From Prevotellaceae bacterium (GTDB lineage: Bacteria > Bacteroidota > Bacteroidia > Bacteroidales > UBA932), in assembly GCA_031269545.1 (NCBI GenBank), contig JAISYZ010000004.1, positions 1 through 64,000 on the forward strand: a DNA stretch of 64,000 nucleotides, given 5' to 3'. The notes beneath the pieces were generated by a model. That model worked only from the letters and a program-made list of their open reading frames with translations. It did no database searches and was not told the origin of the DNA. Below are positions 46,484 to 56,398 of the stretch, in pieces; the stretch's first letter is position 1; every line of letters starts with the position of its first letter. The position numbers and the translations under genes were made by a program.

Positions 46484-46898
46484 TCGCTCCTTAAAAGCGT
46501 TGAAATCATTTATTACAAACAAGTTATAAATGCAAATTACCGAATAAAAATACCGTATTTTACATACATACAGGCTAAAAGTCGGCAAAACATGAACAGT
46601 TTTTTCCTTCTTTGTGTTCGTCATTGCGAACTGCGAAGCAGGAAGCAATCCAGAAAACACGTCATTGCGAGGGCGTTAGCCCGAAGCAACCGAGTTTACG
46701 AGCTCGGCGCAGCCAATCCATTTTGTTTATGTTTGTTTTTCATTGTTTATTTTTCTGGATTAACTCCGTTGAGCTTCGGTTGCTTCGTCGCTGCGCTCCT
46801 CGCAATGACGTGCTACTTGCTTTTATGTCAAAACAAAATTGACAGACATAATGTCGTATTATTGCTGATTTTTTTATTTTTAAGGAGAAACTAAATAG
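46479..46898. repeat. Dispersed hairpin element, copy A (about 420 bp, REP-bearing)
   Basis: The left end AATTAGTCGCTCCTTAAAAG overlaps the rarA stop, and the right end is TTTTTAAGGAGAAACTAAAT; the two are inverted copies. The interior has two facing REP-like blocks (46618-46720 and 46750-46811). The stretch 46735-46885 nearly duplicates 150-290. No gene is supported; the 100-residue ORF at 46592 is a by-product. Confidence 0.85.
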
Positions 46899-47075
46899 CT
46901 ATTAAAAGGCTGTTTTGATGGTGGTTTGGCATAATTTGATTTTGTTTCTCATTGCGAGGAACAAAACAACGAAGCAATCCAGACAATTATATTATTCTGA
47001 ATTGCTTCTTGTTTTTGAAGTATATCTGTTCTGTTAACGACTGATATAGTGATAATTAAATAATTTTTTCATATA
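46899..47075. repeat. Second REP-like sequence beyond copy A
   Basis: CTCATTGCGAGGAACAAAAC followed by ACGAAGCAATCCAG at 46948-46992, with a facing TGAATTGCTTC at 47008-47018. It forms an imperfect hairpin downstream of the GH51 gene. Nothing else is seen here. Confidence 0.55.
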
Positions 47076-48617
47076 CTATTTTACCTTTATCGCTATTTGT
47101 GTAAACGAATGAGCAGGAAAAGAATAAGTTATTTTGTTGTTTTTCACATCAATATCTTTTTCTTTTGGCGGATATTCGTTTTGCCTGTCGTATGTATAAA
47201 ATTCTTCAAGACTGCCTTCTATGCTGTTAATATGAGCTTTATTACCGAATTGTGCTGCTCCGCCGTTGCTGATTTCGGCAATAATTGCCTTGTCTTTATG
47301 GCGATTTATTACGTTTATGTATATTGTAGAGCCATCTTCCGAATATACACTTGTTACATCCAAGTAAGGAATATTTTTAAATCTTCCTGCACTGAACGTA
47401 TCGCATTGAACGTAGGTATCAAGCGATTTACCGCGGCAGTTGTTTGTAAAAAGTTTGAAAACATAAAACAAAGGCGATTTGAATGTGCCTCTGCTTTCTC
47501 TGTCGGGCGCCATATCGGTAGATAAAATGGAAGTCATCATTGTGTAATTTGCCATTTTAACAAAATCGGCATGACGGACAAAAGAGTTTAGACACATAGC
47601 ATTTGCAAGTATGCCTTGAATACCAGGTCCAAAAGCGCCCCATTCATCAACCGATAAATACAGTTGTTGTTTTTCTGGATATAATGCTTTGGCAATTTCA
47701 ACCTGTGCTTTTGGAGCGCATATTTTTTCTTCAAAATCCATTGCAGGTTCACCCATAAAAGCGTAATAATCGCCGCGATTCTCTTCCGACAAGCCATTGT
47801 GCCAGTAGCGATGTATCGACAGGTAGTCGGCTATTCCTGTAAAAGCAGTAATTACTTTGCGATTCCATTCAAGCCAGATGCCTGTCGCTTCATAATTTGA
47901 AGAGCCGTTAGCCACTAACTTTATTGAATTGTCCACCGCTTTAAGCGCTTTGGCTGCTTCGAGTCCTATTTTACAATAATCTTCGGCATTTTTGTAGCCT
48001 ATAATCCACGGATAGCCGTCGAGTTCGTTGCCGATACACCAGTATTTTACATTATAAGGTTCGGGATTGCCGTATTTTGCCCGCAAGTCGGAAAAATAGG
48101 TGCCGCTTTTCACGTTGCAGTATTCAATCCAGTAACGGGCATTGTTTATGTCGCCCAAGCCGAGGTTGAGACATATCACATTTTCGCTTCCTATTGCGCG
48201 GTTCAGTTTAACCCATTCGTCGGTGCCGACAAGATTCGGTTCGTATCCGCCCCAAGCCAGATCTTTACGGACAGGGCGAGTTTCTTTTGGTCCTATTCCA
48301 TCCTGCCAGTCGTAACTTGACATATAATTTCCGCCAGGCCATCGCATGTTTGTAATTTTAAGTTCGCGCATGGCGTCAATGTAGTCGGTTTTGAAGCCAT
48401 CGGCATTTGCCAGAGGCGACGAAGGGTCGTAAAGAGGTCCGTAAAGAGAATTACGTATTGGCTGTTCGGTAGATCTACCTATTGGTTCCATAAATACTCC
48501 ATAGATATTTGGATCTATGTCGCCTATCACTCTGTCGGTGTTGATTTTTATTGATGCGTTTTGCGCCATTAACGATAATGGCAACGCAATTAAAATAATT
48601 GAAATAAAACGTTTCAT
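47076..48617 (-). CDS. GH51 alpha-L-arabinofuranosidase (PUL gene 4)
   Basis: A 513-residue enzyme with a signal peptide (MKRFISIILIALPLSLMAQ). The GH51 (beta/alpha)8 barrel shows MRWPGGNYMSSYDWQDGIGP near the N-terminus. The acid/base Glu is in YWCIGNELDGYP and the nucleophile Glu in LYLSVDEWGAFGPG. A C-terminal beta domain follows. It removes arabinofuranose side chains from arabinan or arabinoxylan, probably in the periplasm. It lies downstream of SusD, but a terminator (48779-48812) and its own promoter region indicate a separate transcript that shares a leader motif with the SusC gene. Confidence 0.92.
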   Translation of the reverse strand: MKRFISIILIALPLSLMAQNASIKINTDRVIGDIDPNIYGVFMEPIGRSTEQPIRNSLYGPLYDPSSPLANADGFKTDYIDAMRELKITNMRWPGGNYMSSYDWQDGIGPKETRPVRKDLAWGGYEPNLVGTDEWVKLNRAIGSENVICLNLGLGDINNARYWIEYCNVKSGTYFSDLRAKYGNPEPYNVKYWCIGNELDGYPWIIGYKNAEDYCKIGLEAAKALKAVDNSIKLVANGSSNYEATGIWLEWNRKVITAFTGIADYLSIHRYWHNGLSEENRGDYYAFMGEPAMDFEEKICAPKAQVEIAKALYPEKQQLYLSVDEWGAFGPGIQGILANAMCLNSFVRHADFVKMANYTMMTSILSTDMAPDRESRGTFKSPLFYVFKLFTNNCRGKSLDTYVQCDTFSAGRFKNIPYLDVTSVYSEDGSTIYINVINRHKDKAIIAEISNGGAAQFGNKAHINSIEGSLEEFYTYDRQNEYPPKEKDIDVKNNKITYSFPAHSFTQIAIKVK

Positions 48618-48669
48618 GATTTTATAATTTTTATATTTTTATAAGTTTAAAATTTACTGTTTTTTTGCG

Positions 48670-48743
48670 ATTATACTTCATGCGGCATGATTTTTTCATT
48701 TTTAATTTCACATTTTTAAGCCGTACAAAGTATAACAAAGGTA
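48670..48743 (-). promoter_or_regulatory. Promoter and conserved leader motif of the downstream GH51 gene
   Basis: ATTATACTTCATGCGG (48670-48685) continues into a 25-base block also found at 53861-53885 before SusC, with two mismatches. A second shared block is at 48709-48736. The first block includes TCATGC/GCATGA half-sites. An exact minus-strand -7 motif, TACCTTTG, is at 48736-48743. Confidence 0.6.
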
Positions 48744-48778
48744 ACATTTATTTTTTTTGTTTGTATTTGTGAATAAAT

Positions 48779-48812
48779 GCTACCCAAACCGGATTAAGAG
48801 GTATTGGGTAGC
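48779..48812 (-). terminator. Hairpin terminator after SusD
   Basis: GCTACCCAA and TTGGGTAGC form a 9-bp stem directly past the SusD stop codon, followed on the minus strand by ATTTATT. The loop is 16 bases. Confidence 0.7.
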
Positions 48813-48819
48813 ATTAAAA

Positions 48820-50607
48820 TTAATTTGCCGAATTTCCATTCATGTGCGGATTGGTTTGCAACTCGCCTGTAGGTATGGGCAACAGCGAATGTCTGCTGTA
48901 ATCAAACGGTATAGCGCCCGTCAAACCTGTTTGCTCTATCTGTACCTTATGTTTATCAATAAGCGAATTTAAAATTATGTTCTTATCAGTGTCGTTCGGA
49001 TTGTTATACCAGCGCATCTGGTTGAAGAAACGCCAGCCTTCCATAAACAGTTCTACCGAATATTCGTGCTTTAATAAACGGCGAACCGTATTTATCTGAA
49101 ATCCGGGCATAATCACATTGCCGCCGACATCTTTTACCTCTCCCAAAACGGGGGCTGCTGCAATAAGGTCTTCGCCTGTGGGCAGAGCGCCCTGTCCCGT
49201 AGCGTAAAACATGTGCGCATCCGCTTCAGTAGGATTGATCATTTGTTTATTTGCTCGCTCACGCACTCTGTTAATATACTGCAAGGCTGTGGTGTTATCG
49301 CCTGTTTCGATACAGCACTCGGCATACATTAGCAATACATCCGAATAGCGAATAATACGGTCGTTAGAGCCGCCGCGCATCATGTCGAAACCGTCATAAT
49401 CGGCTCCGTACTTGCGGGTACCGAGATATTTGCCGCGCCAAGTGACACGGTCGTCTCCGTCGATAGCAATCAAATCATTGTAGTCAACCCAAGAACCTCC
49501 TTTTTTGAATTTTGCCCCGTTTGGAATCCAAAGTCCCTGGAATGCGCGTGCATCAATTATATTGCCCGAAGCGTCGCGTTCAAATTCATTGTAAAGCGAC
49601 AGCGAAGGCATAAGATTCCACCAGCATACAGGGTCGGGAACTGTCATACATACCTGCCGCCATGTATTTTGACCTCCGCCAACAAAATCAAGAGGCACAT
49701 TGAAAAGGGCGTCCGAACTTCTGGTGAATTGAATTTCAAAAATCGATTCCATACTGTTTTCATTCTCTTCCGAAGAATTATCACGATAGTTATTCACTAA
49801 TTCGTATTCATCGGAAGTGATAATTCGGTTCAACACTTTTTTTGCTTCCTCCCATTCGGCTGAGCCGACGCCTGCCGAGCCATCGAGAATGGGGCGTCCC
49901 ATATATACTTTGGCAAGCATTGCCTGTGCAGCGCCTTTGGTTGCGCGTCCTATATTACTTGGGTCAGCATAGATTACCGAACGCAGAGGCAACAGTTCTT
50001 CGGCTTTTTTAAAGTCTTCTACCATTCTTTGATATATCACGCCCTTTTCCGCAGGAACGCCATAAAAATCGCTGCTAGTTGATTCGCGGTCGGGTATTTC
50101 ATCTCCGAAAAAGAAAGTAAGATAGAAACGGCTGAAGCCTCTCAAAAAATAGGCTTCGCCCATCAACCGGTCGTACAAAGCCTTGTCGTCGGGCTTGCTC
50201 AGGTCGAATGCTCCGTTTTGATTTGCCTTCAATCGTTCCAGCGCTACATTTGCGGTATATTGAACGGTATAGAAATCGCCGAAAGCCGAGCCTACGGCAG
50301 CATGTTCGGCGCTGTTGGTATAACCGGCTAACTGTACTACGGTAGGGTCGCCTGCAGCCGCTTTGAATGTAAAAATTCCCTCATCGCCGCGCGAGTTGAG
50401 GATATAGGGCATGTCGCGTCCCCACATATTTAGCCCTTGAAAGATGCCGTATATGCCGTTTACAGCATACGTCAAATGCTCCTGTGTGTTATAATAAGAC
50501 TGTATAACATCCGAATCGGGATTGAGATACTCCATTTCAGGTTCGCATGATGTTAAATTTATCATCATTAGTCCCGAAACCATACAATAAATAATTAGTT
50601 TTTTCAT
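48820..50607 (-). CDS. SusD/RagB family glycan-binding lipoprotein
   Basis: A 595-residue outer-membrane lipoprotein; the signal peptide ends MMINLTSC with the lipidated Cys near residue 21. SusD features include YLNPDSDVIQSYYNTQEHLTYAVNGIYG, RFYLTFFFGDEIP, TKGAAQAMLAKVYM, IRYSDVLLMYAECCIETGD and VRRLLKHEYSVELFMEGWRFF near the C-terminus. With SusC it forms the lid-and-barrel complex that captures oligosaccharides at the cell surface. It follows SusC by 24 bases. The flanking GH51 genes suggest arabino-oligosaccharides as ligand, which is an inference. Confidence 0.95.
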   Translation of the reverse strand: MKKLIIYCMVSGLMMINLTSCEPEMEYLNPDSDVIQSYYNTQEHLTYAVNGIYGIFQGLNMWGRDMPYILNSRGDEGIFTFKAAAGDPTVVQLAGYTNSAEHAAVGSAFGDFYTVQYTANVALERLKANQNGAFDLSKPDDKALYDRLMGEAYFLRGFSRFYLTFFFGDEIPDRESTSSDFYGVPAEKGVIYQRMVEDFKKAEELLPLRSVIYADPSNIGRATKGAAQAMLAKVYMGRPILDGSAGVGSAEWEEAKKVLNRIITSDEYELVNNYRDNSSEENENSMESIFEIQFTRSSDALFNVPLDFVGGGQNTWRQVCMTVPDPVCWWNLMPSLSLYNEFERDASGNIIDARAFQGLWIPNGAKFKKGGSWVDYNDLIAIDGDDRVTWRGKYLGTRKYGADYDGFDMMRGGSNDRIIRYSDVLLMYAECCIETGDNTTALQYINRVRERANKQMINPTEADAHMFYATGQGALPTGEDLIAAAPVLGEVKDVGGNVIMPGFQINTVRRLLKHEYSVELFMEGWRFFNQMRWYNNPNDTDKNIILNSLIDKHKVQIEQTGLTGAIPFDYSRHSLLPIPTGELQTNPHMNGNSAN

Positions 50608-50631
50608 ATCTAATAATATTAAGATTGTTAA

Positions 50632-53600
50632 TTAAAATGTTAGTTGTAAGCCTGCAAAAAATTCGCGCTGGCTCCAGTATGTACCTGTAAAATCATAAAA
50701 CTGTCCATCAACGCCTCTATCCAAAGTTGTTCCAGTATTTGGCACCTGCGGGTCGAACATTGAGTAACCTGTAATGGTAAAAGGATTCTTTACGCCTGCG
50801 TATATTCTTATATTTTCAATACCTAATTTCGATAATAAACTTTTCGGCAGAGTATATCCGAGCGTAATATTGTTGCAGCGTATGTATGATGCATTTTCGA
50901 CGAAATAATCGCTCGACCGCATGGAGTTTTGGTTAGGGTCTCCGTTAACAATACGTGGAATTGACGTATTTGTATTTGCGGGAAGCGTAACGGTTTCGCC
51001 GCCTGAGGTGGTAAATGTTACGGCTTTGGCGCGGAAAGCGTTTTTAATGTCGTCCATTTGATTGTGAACCGCCCTTCCTGCCAGCAATGTCTGTTTCCAG
51101 TTGTTGTAAACATCTATTCCCAAATCGCCCTGCCACAGCATCGAAAAGTCGAAACCTTTATATTGCAGGAATATGTTTAATCCTACCGAAATATCGGGGA
51201 TTGACGAGCCTATATAGGTTTTATCTTCTTCGCCGATAGAGCCGTTGCCATCAAGGTCGAGGTACTTAATATCGCCTGCGGCAGCGGCGGGTTGAAGGCG
51301 CTGTCCGTTTGAATTGACATAGTTTGCCGCTTCTTCGTCTGTCTTGAACAAACCATCTGTTTTAAGTCCCCAAAACTGTGCAACAGGCAGTCCTACTGCG
51401 GTTCGGGTAACGTTAGCCCCATTAAATCTTGTTGAGCCACCCGCAAGAAAATCAGTATCTCCAATGTCCGTTACTTTGTTTCTGTAGAGGGAGAAATTCG
51501 GTGAAACGGAATAAACCAAATCGCCTATATTATCTCTCCACGTTCCCTGCAATTCAAGTCCCCAGTTTGTCATACTGCCGATATTCATCATAACCGAAGG
51601 GTTTGAGAAATAGGCGCTGTTTCCTGCGCTCAGCGGCAGTTGAACATTGAGCAGCATGTCTGATACCTTGCGGTTATAATAATCGAAAGTTACCGTCAGT
51701 TTATTGTTCAAAGCGGTAAGGTCGAAACCGAAGCCTGCATCGCGCGTTGTTTCCCAGCTGAGGTCGCGGTTGGTAATTGTTGCCGGACGTGGCGCAGGAT
51801 AGTTGCTGCCTGCCATATTGTCATCTTGCGGTCCGAATGTATAGAAATATCCTACGGAACTTACTACTGCCTGATAAGCATAATTCCCCACACCGAGGTC
51901 GCTGCCTATCCAGCCGAGCGTAGCACGAAGTTTGAGGCTGTTGAGCCAGTTTGATGTCAATTCTTTCATCCACGGTTCGTCGCTTATTCGCCAGCCGACA
52001 GAGAAGGACGGAAAGTATCCCCAGCGATTGCCTTCTGCGAATTTTGAACTTTCGTCTGCACGGAAATTGACCGTAAGCAGATATTTTCCGGCATAGGAAT
52101 ACATTACGCGGGCAAGCACGGAATAATAAGCGTTTTCAGCCTCCGAGCCTGAGGATGATACATTATCCTGAAATTTGTTCTCAACTCCAAAATCCGTCAT
52201 TTCCTGACTGCGTCCCGAAAAACTTTTGTTGAATGATTTGAATGTTTCGCTCGTTACGCCGACAACCCCCGAAACGGAATGTGCGCCGATTTTTTTGTCG
52301 AATGAGAGCAATGCTTCGAACATTTCGCGGTCGAATCCGGTATTGGTTGTTTCCAAAAGGTTATAGTCCTGCATTCCTCCGCCTCCGCCACTTGCCAAAA
52401 CAAATCGCGGACGGAAATGTTGAGAATTGGATTTGTTTATCGCATTGGTATAGGTTAATTTGAATTTCAACCATTCCATTATTTTCACTTCTCCGAAAAT
52501 ATTACCCATAGCCATCAGGCTTTGCGATTTTGTTCGGTCTTCGTGAATAAAGAAAGCCTGATTGGGAATATCCATGCCATCTATCATACCTGTTTGATAA
52601 TAACCGCGGTTTATATCAATGTTGTTTTCGTCATATACAGGCTCGTTTGGAGGCAGTTGCAGAGTGTTTTGCAATGAGCCTGCCGCTGTTGTCTTGCTGT
52701 CGGTATAGCTCAGTTGTACACGTCCGCCGTAAGTAAAGCGTCCTTTGGTTCCCTGCACTACCGCGTAAATATTTCTGCCGTTGCTGCTGCGCGGAATATT
52801 TTGCCTTTTGTTGGCTGTTAATGTTGCGCCCAGACGATAATTAACCAGTTCGCTGCCGCCGCCTACTGCAAGGTCGTAGTTTTGATAAAAATTAGGGAAG
52901 AAATATTCGTCCCACCAGTCGGTATTTGCCGCCGGATTGCTTGGGTTGGCGTTGTTTGGCGGTACAACCTGATTCCATGTTCCGTCAGCCTGTGCCTGAG
53001 GCGTGGCTGCATTGTAAAACAGTTCGTTTACATACACGGCATAGTCATAAGCATTAAGCATTTTGATTTTTTTCGCAGGCGAACCTGTTCCTACGTATGT
53101 ATTGAAATCTATTCTCGGCGCTCCCAAGTTTCCTTTTTTTGTTGTAACAACAATAACGCCGTTTGCGCCACGCACACCGTAAATAGCAGATGATGCGGCA
53201 TCTTTCAGGATTTGTATAGATTCAATTTCATGTTCATTGGGTACTGCTCCGCCTATAACGCCATCCACAACCCACAGCGGGTCTGTATTGCCTGTTATGG
53301 AACTTGTACCGCGAATACGGATTTTTCCGCCCGACACATTTACACCTGCAACATTGCCTTGCAGGGCATTTTCGATTCCGCCCGGAACTTTTAATACTTC
53401 GTCGGCTTTCAATACTGAAATTGCAGATGTCAAATCCGCCTTTCGTTGAGTGCCGTATCCGACTACTACCGTTTGTTCAATCTGCTGGACTTCTTCTTCC
53501 ATTGCAACATTAATAACGCTGCGAGAGCCAACAGTTTCGTTTACCGTTTTATAACCAATGAACGAAAATACAAGTACGGAATTTTGGTTAACTGCCGTAA

Positions 53601-53817
53601 TTGTATAATTTCCACCGTTATCGGTCATTGCATACCTGTTGGCGTCCTGTACCAATACAGTTACTCCTGCCAAAGGCACGCTGTTAAACGTTACCTGTCC
53701 TTTGACCGTTATTCCTTCTGTTTGCGCCAGCAAACACGAAGGAATCATAAACATCATGCAGGCAACTGTTCTTAACAGTCTGTTTATCCTGCCTTTTTTT
53801 TGTCTAATTACATTCAT
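50632..53817 (-). CDS. SusC/RagA family TonB-linked outer-membrane transporter
   Basis: A 1061-residue protein with signal peptide, then a carboxypeptidase-like domain (about 35-115: ITVKGQVTFNSVPLAGVTVLV). Next come the TonB-box region and SusC signature (QTVVVGYGTQRKADLTSAIS), a plug (about 120-230: GNVAGVNVSGGKIRIRG, LWVVDGVIGG, AASSAIYGVRGANGVIVVTT) and a 22-strand-type barrel ending FAGLQLTF. It imports oligosaccharides using TonB energy. The pair with SusD and two GH51 enzymes defines a small utilisation locus; no sigma/anti-sigma, hybrid two-component or SusR-like gene adjoins it. Confidence 0.96.
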   Translation of the reverse strand: MNVIRQKKGRINRLLRTVACMMFMIPSCLLAQTEGITVKGQVTFNSVPLAGVTVLVQDANRYAMTDNGGNYTITAVNQNSVLVFSFIGYKTVNETVGSRSVINVAMEEEVQQIEQTVVVGYGTQRKADLTSAISVLKADEVLKVPGGIENALQGNVAGVNVSGGKIRIRGTSSITGNTDPLWVVDGVIGGAVPNEHEIESIQILKDAASSAIYGVRGANGVIVVTTKKGNLGAPRIDFNTYVGTGSPAKKIKMLNAYDYAVYVNELFYNAATPQAQADGTWNQVVPPNNANPSNPAANTDWWDEYFFPNFYQNYDLAVGGGSELVNYRLGATLTANKRQNIPRSSNGRNIYAVVQGTKGRFTYGGRVQLSYTDSKTTAAGSLQNTLQLPPNEPVYDENNIDINRGYYQTGMIDGMDIPNQAFFIHEDRTKSQSLMAMGNIFGEVKIMEWLKFKLTYTNAINKSNSQHFRPRFVLASGGGGGMQDYNLLETTNTGFDREMFEALLSFDKKIGAHSVSGVVGVTSETFKSFNKSFSGRSQEMTDFGVENKFQDNVSSSGSEAENAYYSVLARVMYSYAGKYLLTVNFRADESSKFAEGNRWGYFPSFSVGWRISDEPWMKELTSNWLNSLKLRATLGWIGSDLGVGNYAYQAVVSSVGYFYTFGPQDDNMAGSNYPAPRPATITNRDLSWETTRDAGFGFDLTALNNKLTVTFDYYNRKVSDMLLNVQLPLSAGNSAYFSNPSVMMNIGSMTNWGLELQGTWRDNIGDLVYSVSPNFSLYRNKVTDIGDTDFLAGGSTRFNGANVTRTAVGLPVAQFWGLKTDGLFKTDEEAANYVNSNGQRLQPAAAAGDIKYLDLDGNGSIGEEDKTYIGSSIPDISVGLNIFLQYKGFDFSMLWQGDLGIDVYNNWKQTLLAGRAVHNQMDDIKNAFRAKAVTFTTSGGETVTLPANTNTSIPRIVNGDPNQNSMRSSDYFVENASYIRCNNITLGYTLPKSLLSKLGIENIRIYAGVKNPFTITGYSMFDPQVPNTGTTLDRGVDGQFYDFTGTYWSQREFFAGLQLTF

Positions 53818-53860
53818 AATTTTCTAAATTTTGTTAAACACAGTTTTGTTATTATTAATT

Positions 53861-53973
53861 ATTATACTTCATGCGGTATAATTTTGTGAATTATCAATAT
53901 TCTGGATTAAATCGTATCGGAGTTAATCAATGAATTTTATTTTTTCACGTTTTTACGCCGGGCAAAGTATTAC
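53861..53973 (-). promoter_or_regulatory. Promoter and conserved leader motif of susC-susD
   Basis: It shares two blocks with the GH51 upstream region at 48670-48736: ATTATACTTCATGCGG and continuation at 53861-53885, and a 28-base block at 53946-53973 (23 of 28 identical by eye). On the minus strand the second block reads TAATACTTTG, a near -7 motif. The first block lies 44 bases before SusC, against 53 before the GH51 gene. Confidence 0.6.
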
Positions 53974-53982
53974 TGTTAATTG

Positions 53983-55518
53983 TTATTCTATTTCGAGCAT
54001 CACTACCGATTTTGCAGGCAAATTAACAGTCAGTCTGTCGCCTGCCAATTTCGCATCCTTGAAGTCTTTTACGCCTACGGTATCAGGTTTTTCAAAGGAA
54101 TTGCAGTCGTTGATTTTGTCGGAAGTAAGTATCTTTCCCGAAACTTTTTTTACTGTTACTCCTCTCAGTTCGGTTTCGATGCTTTGCGCTTTGTTCAGGT
54201 CGATATTCACTAATGTGATATGAATTTTCCCTGTGGCGTCTTTGGAAGCCGAAACGCTGACGGCGTCTATTTCTTTGCCGTTCAGTTCGTATTTGTCTGA
54301 TGTTAACGACAGGGGCAACAGAGTCGCATCCTGATGCACCTTATACAGGTAATACACCCAGTAAGTCGGCGTCAGCGCCATTTTTTCGTTGTCGGTAAGG
54401 ATAACGGCTTGCAGCACATTAACGGTCTGTGCGATATTCGCCATTTTCACCCGGTCGGCATGTTGATTAAAAATGTTCAGGTTGATGCCTGCTACTATGG
54501 CATCGCGCAGGGTATTTTGCTGAAACAGAAATCCGGGATTTGTGCCGGGTTCTACGTTGTACCATGTACCCCATTCGTCAACTATCAATCCTACACGCTT
54601 CATCGGGTCGTATATATCCATGATGGCAGAATGTCTGCTCACAAAGTTATCCATGACCAGCGTTTTTTCGATAGTAGAAAAATAATCGGCTTCGCTGAAC
54701 TGCGTGGCAGAGCCTTTGTCAGCCCAACTGTTTGGAACGGTATAGTGATGCAACGACAAACCCTGCATTTGGTATCCTGCGTTTTTCATTAATATTTCCG
54801 TCCAGTCGAAGTCGATGCCGCCGGAGCCGCAGGCGATTTTATACAGTTGGTTGTCGCCGTAATTACGGCAATATGTAGCATAGCGGCGATACTGGTCGGC
54901 GTAGAAATCGGCAGTCATGTTGCCGCCGCAGCCCCAGTTTTCGTTGCCTACGCCCCAGAATTTCACTTTCCATGGCTGTTCACGCCCGTTTTGCCTGCGC
55001 AGATTAGCCATCGGACTCTCGCCATCGAAGGTGATGTATTCTACCCATTTCGACATTTCTTCGATACTGCCGCTGCCGAGATTACCTGTAATGTAAGGTT
55101 CGCAACCTAACTGTTCGCATAAATCAAGAAACTCGTGCGTACCGAAACTGTTGTCTTCCGTAACGCCGCCCCAGTGGGTATTTACCATTTTCGGGCGTTT
55201 GTCGCGCTGCCCGATGCCGTCCATCCAATGGTATTCGTCGGCGAAACAGCCGCCGGGCCATCGCAGGTTGGGAATCTGAATATCTTTCAACGCCTGCACA
55301 ACATCGTTGCGGATGCCGCGAGTGTTGGGTATAGGAGAATCTTCGCCTACCCAGTAACCGCCGTAAATGCAATGTCCGAGGTGTTCTGAAAAATGTCCGT
55401 AGATGTGTTTGCTGATAATTTCCTTGCCTGCATCGGCATTGATAACTAATCTGTTTTGTGCGTGCATGTTTAATCCGAATAACATGCAAGCTGTGATAAT
55501 TAAAATTTTTACTTTCAT
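53983..55518 (-). CDS. GH51 alpha-L-arabinofuranosidase (PUL gene 1)
   Basis: A 511-residue enzyme with a signal peptide ([21 protein letters not shown]). GH51 motifs: [20 protein letters not shown], the acid/base Glu in [16 protein letters not shown], and the nucleophile Glu in [15 protein letters not shown]. The C-terminal beta-sandwich ends [12 protein letters not shown]. It differs clearly from the other GH51 protein here, being closer to the form that hydrolyses arabinan or arabinoxylan side chains, so the two may cleave different linkages. It leads the locus, with its own upstream region lacking the shared leader motif. Confidence 0.92.
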   Translation of the reverse strand: MKVKILIITACMLFGLNMHAQNRLVINADAGKEIISKHIYGHFSEHLGHCIYGGYWVGEDSPIPNTRGIRNDVVQALKDIQIPNLRWPGGCFADEYHWMDGIGQRDKRPKMVNTHWGGVTEDNSFGTHEFLDLCEQLGCEPYITGNLGSGSIEEMSKWVEYITFDGESPMANLRRQNGREQPWKVKFWGVGNENWGCGGNMTADFYADQYRRYATYCRNYGDNQLYKIACGSGGIDFDWTEILMKNAGYQMQGLSLHHYTVPNSWADKGSATQFSEADYFSTIEKTLVMDNFVSRHSAIMDIYDPMKRVGLIVDEWGTWYNVEPGTNPGFLFQQNTLRDAIVAGINLNIFNQHADRVKMANIAQTVNVLQAVILTDNEKMALTPTYWVYYLYKVHQDATLLPLSLTSDKYELNGKEIDAVSVSASKDATGKIHITLVNIDLNKAQSIETELRGVTVKKVSGKILTSDKINDCNSFEKPDTVGVKDFKDAKLAGDRLTVNLPAKSVVMLEIE

Positions 55519-55834
55519 AATTTCTTCTTTTAAAAATTGTAAAACATATTTTTTTATTTTATACTGTATATAAGTGAGTTTATTTTATTTAATTCAAATT
55601 TTTTATTTATTAAAATGACTGTTAAATGTTTCAACTAAACGGGATGAAATTCCGATAATCACAATAGCGCGAGGCATAGTCCTGTGTTATTGACAGTCCA
55701 TTTGCTGGAATTATTGGAGTATAACATTGAGTATTCATATTTTAACAATTTGCTTATAAATTCAGTTTTTTCTCTTCGATTTATCCTGTAAGTATCCTGT
55801 ATCAATCCTGTATGCTCTCTATAAGCGACTTTTT
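55519..55834. other. Gap upstream of the first GH51 gene
   Basis: 316 bases with no gene. It contains three ATCCTGTA units at exact 11-base steps (55783, 55794, 55805) just past the 55835 gene, and the expected GH51 promoter region at 55540-55640. I could not assign a clear -7 motif. Confidence 0.5.
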
Positions 55835-56398
55835 CTATATGCTCCTTGTTTCGCCCGTGATGTTTCCGGGCAAATCAGATGCCGTAATTACGATTTTATC
55901 TCCATTCAAACTTTCGTTGTTTTGAGTGGCAGCATATATCCAAATATTGCCTGCGTTGCCTGTTGCATAGCCTGCTTCGACCAATGTGCCATCGACATTG
56001 TTGATTTGTACATGTACCGATTTCACTGCAAAATCGTCAGTTACAATTATGCGTATTTCATCTCCAACAGCGCCTGTATATGCCGATAAATCAACAATTT
56101 CAATATTAGGAGCATTGAAAAAATCGGCTACTGCTACGTTGTAGGCTGTTATTCCTTGCTTTTTCTTTGCTGCTGCATCATACAGTTCTTTGGTTTGGCT
56201 GCCTGCGACAGCAGCCCGAGCATAAATTGTTGCTTGCTGAAAACGTTTACGCTGTTGACTTTGTTTCTCCGATGCAGTTTTTGGCTGTTCGGGAATTTTT
56301 GATACTATGGTTTTACCATCTCTTTGACGAAATATCAGTAAATCGCCAATTTTTCCACTTAATCCGTAGGTTACTACATTTCCTTTTTGCTTCGCCAT
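55835..56398 (-). CDS. Uncharacterised small protein with a FnIII-like C-terminus
   Basis: A 187-residue protein without signal peptide. It begins MAKQKGNVVTYGLSGKIGDL and LIFRQRDGKTIVSK, a start seen in unnamed Bacteroidetes proteins. A Gln/Lys-rich helical stretch follows (KQSQQRKRFQQATIYARAAV), then a beta-rich domain of about 90 residues (NIEIVDLSAYTGAVGDEIRI, VHVQINNVDGTLVEAGYATG). The overall design, helical front plus beta sandwich, parallels the product at 18597-19250. The likely leader is long and contains a (TG)23 tract. The function is unknown. Confidence 0.7.
   Translation of the reverse strand: MAKQKGNVVTYGLSGKIGDLLIFRQRDGKTIVSKIPEQPKTASEKQSQQRKRFQQATIYARAAVAGSQTKELYDAAAKKKQGITAYNVAVADFFNAPNIEIVDLSAYTGAVGDEIRIIVTDDFAVKSVHVQINNVDGTLVEAGYATGNAGNIWIYAATQNNESLNGDKIVITASDLPGNITGETRSI

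Noticed and set aside
46592-46894. ORF of 100 residues in copy A, similar to the ORF at 216-605
   Set aside because: Both are translations of the same non-coding repeat module; the shared peptide only reflects DNA repeat identity.
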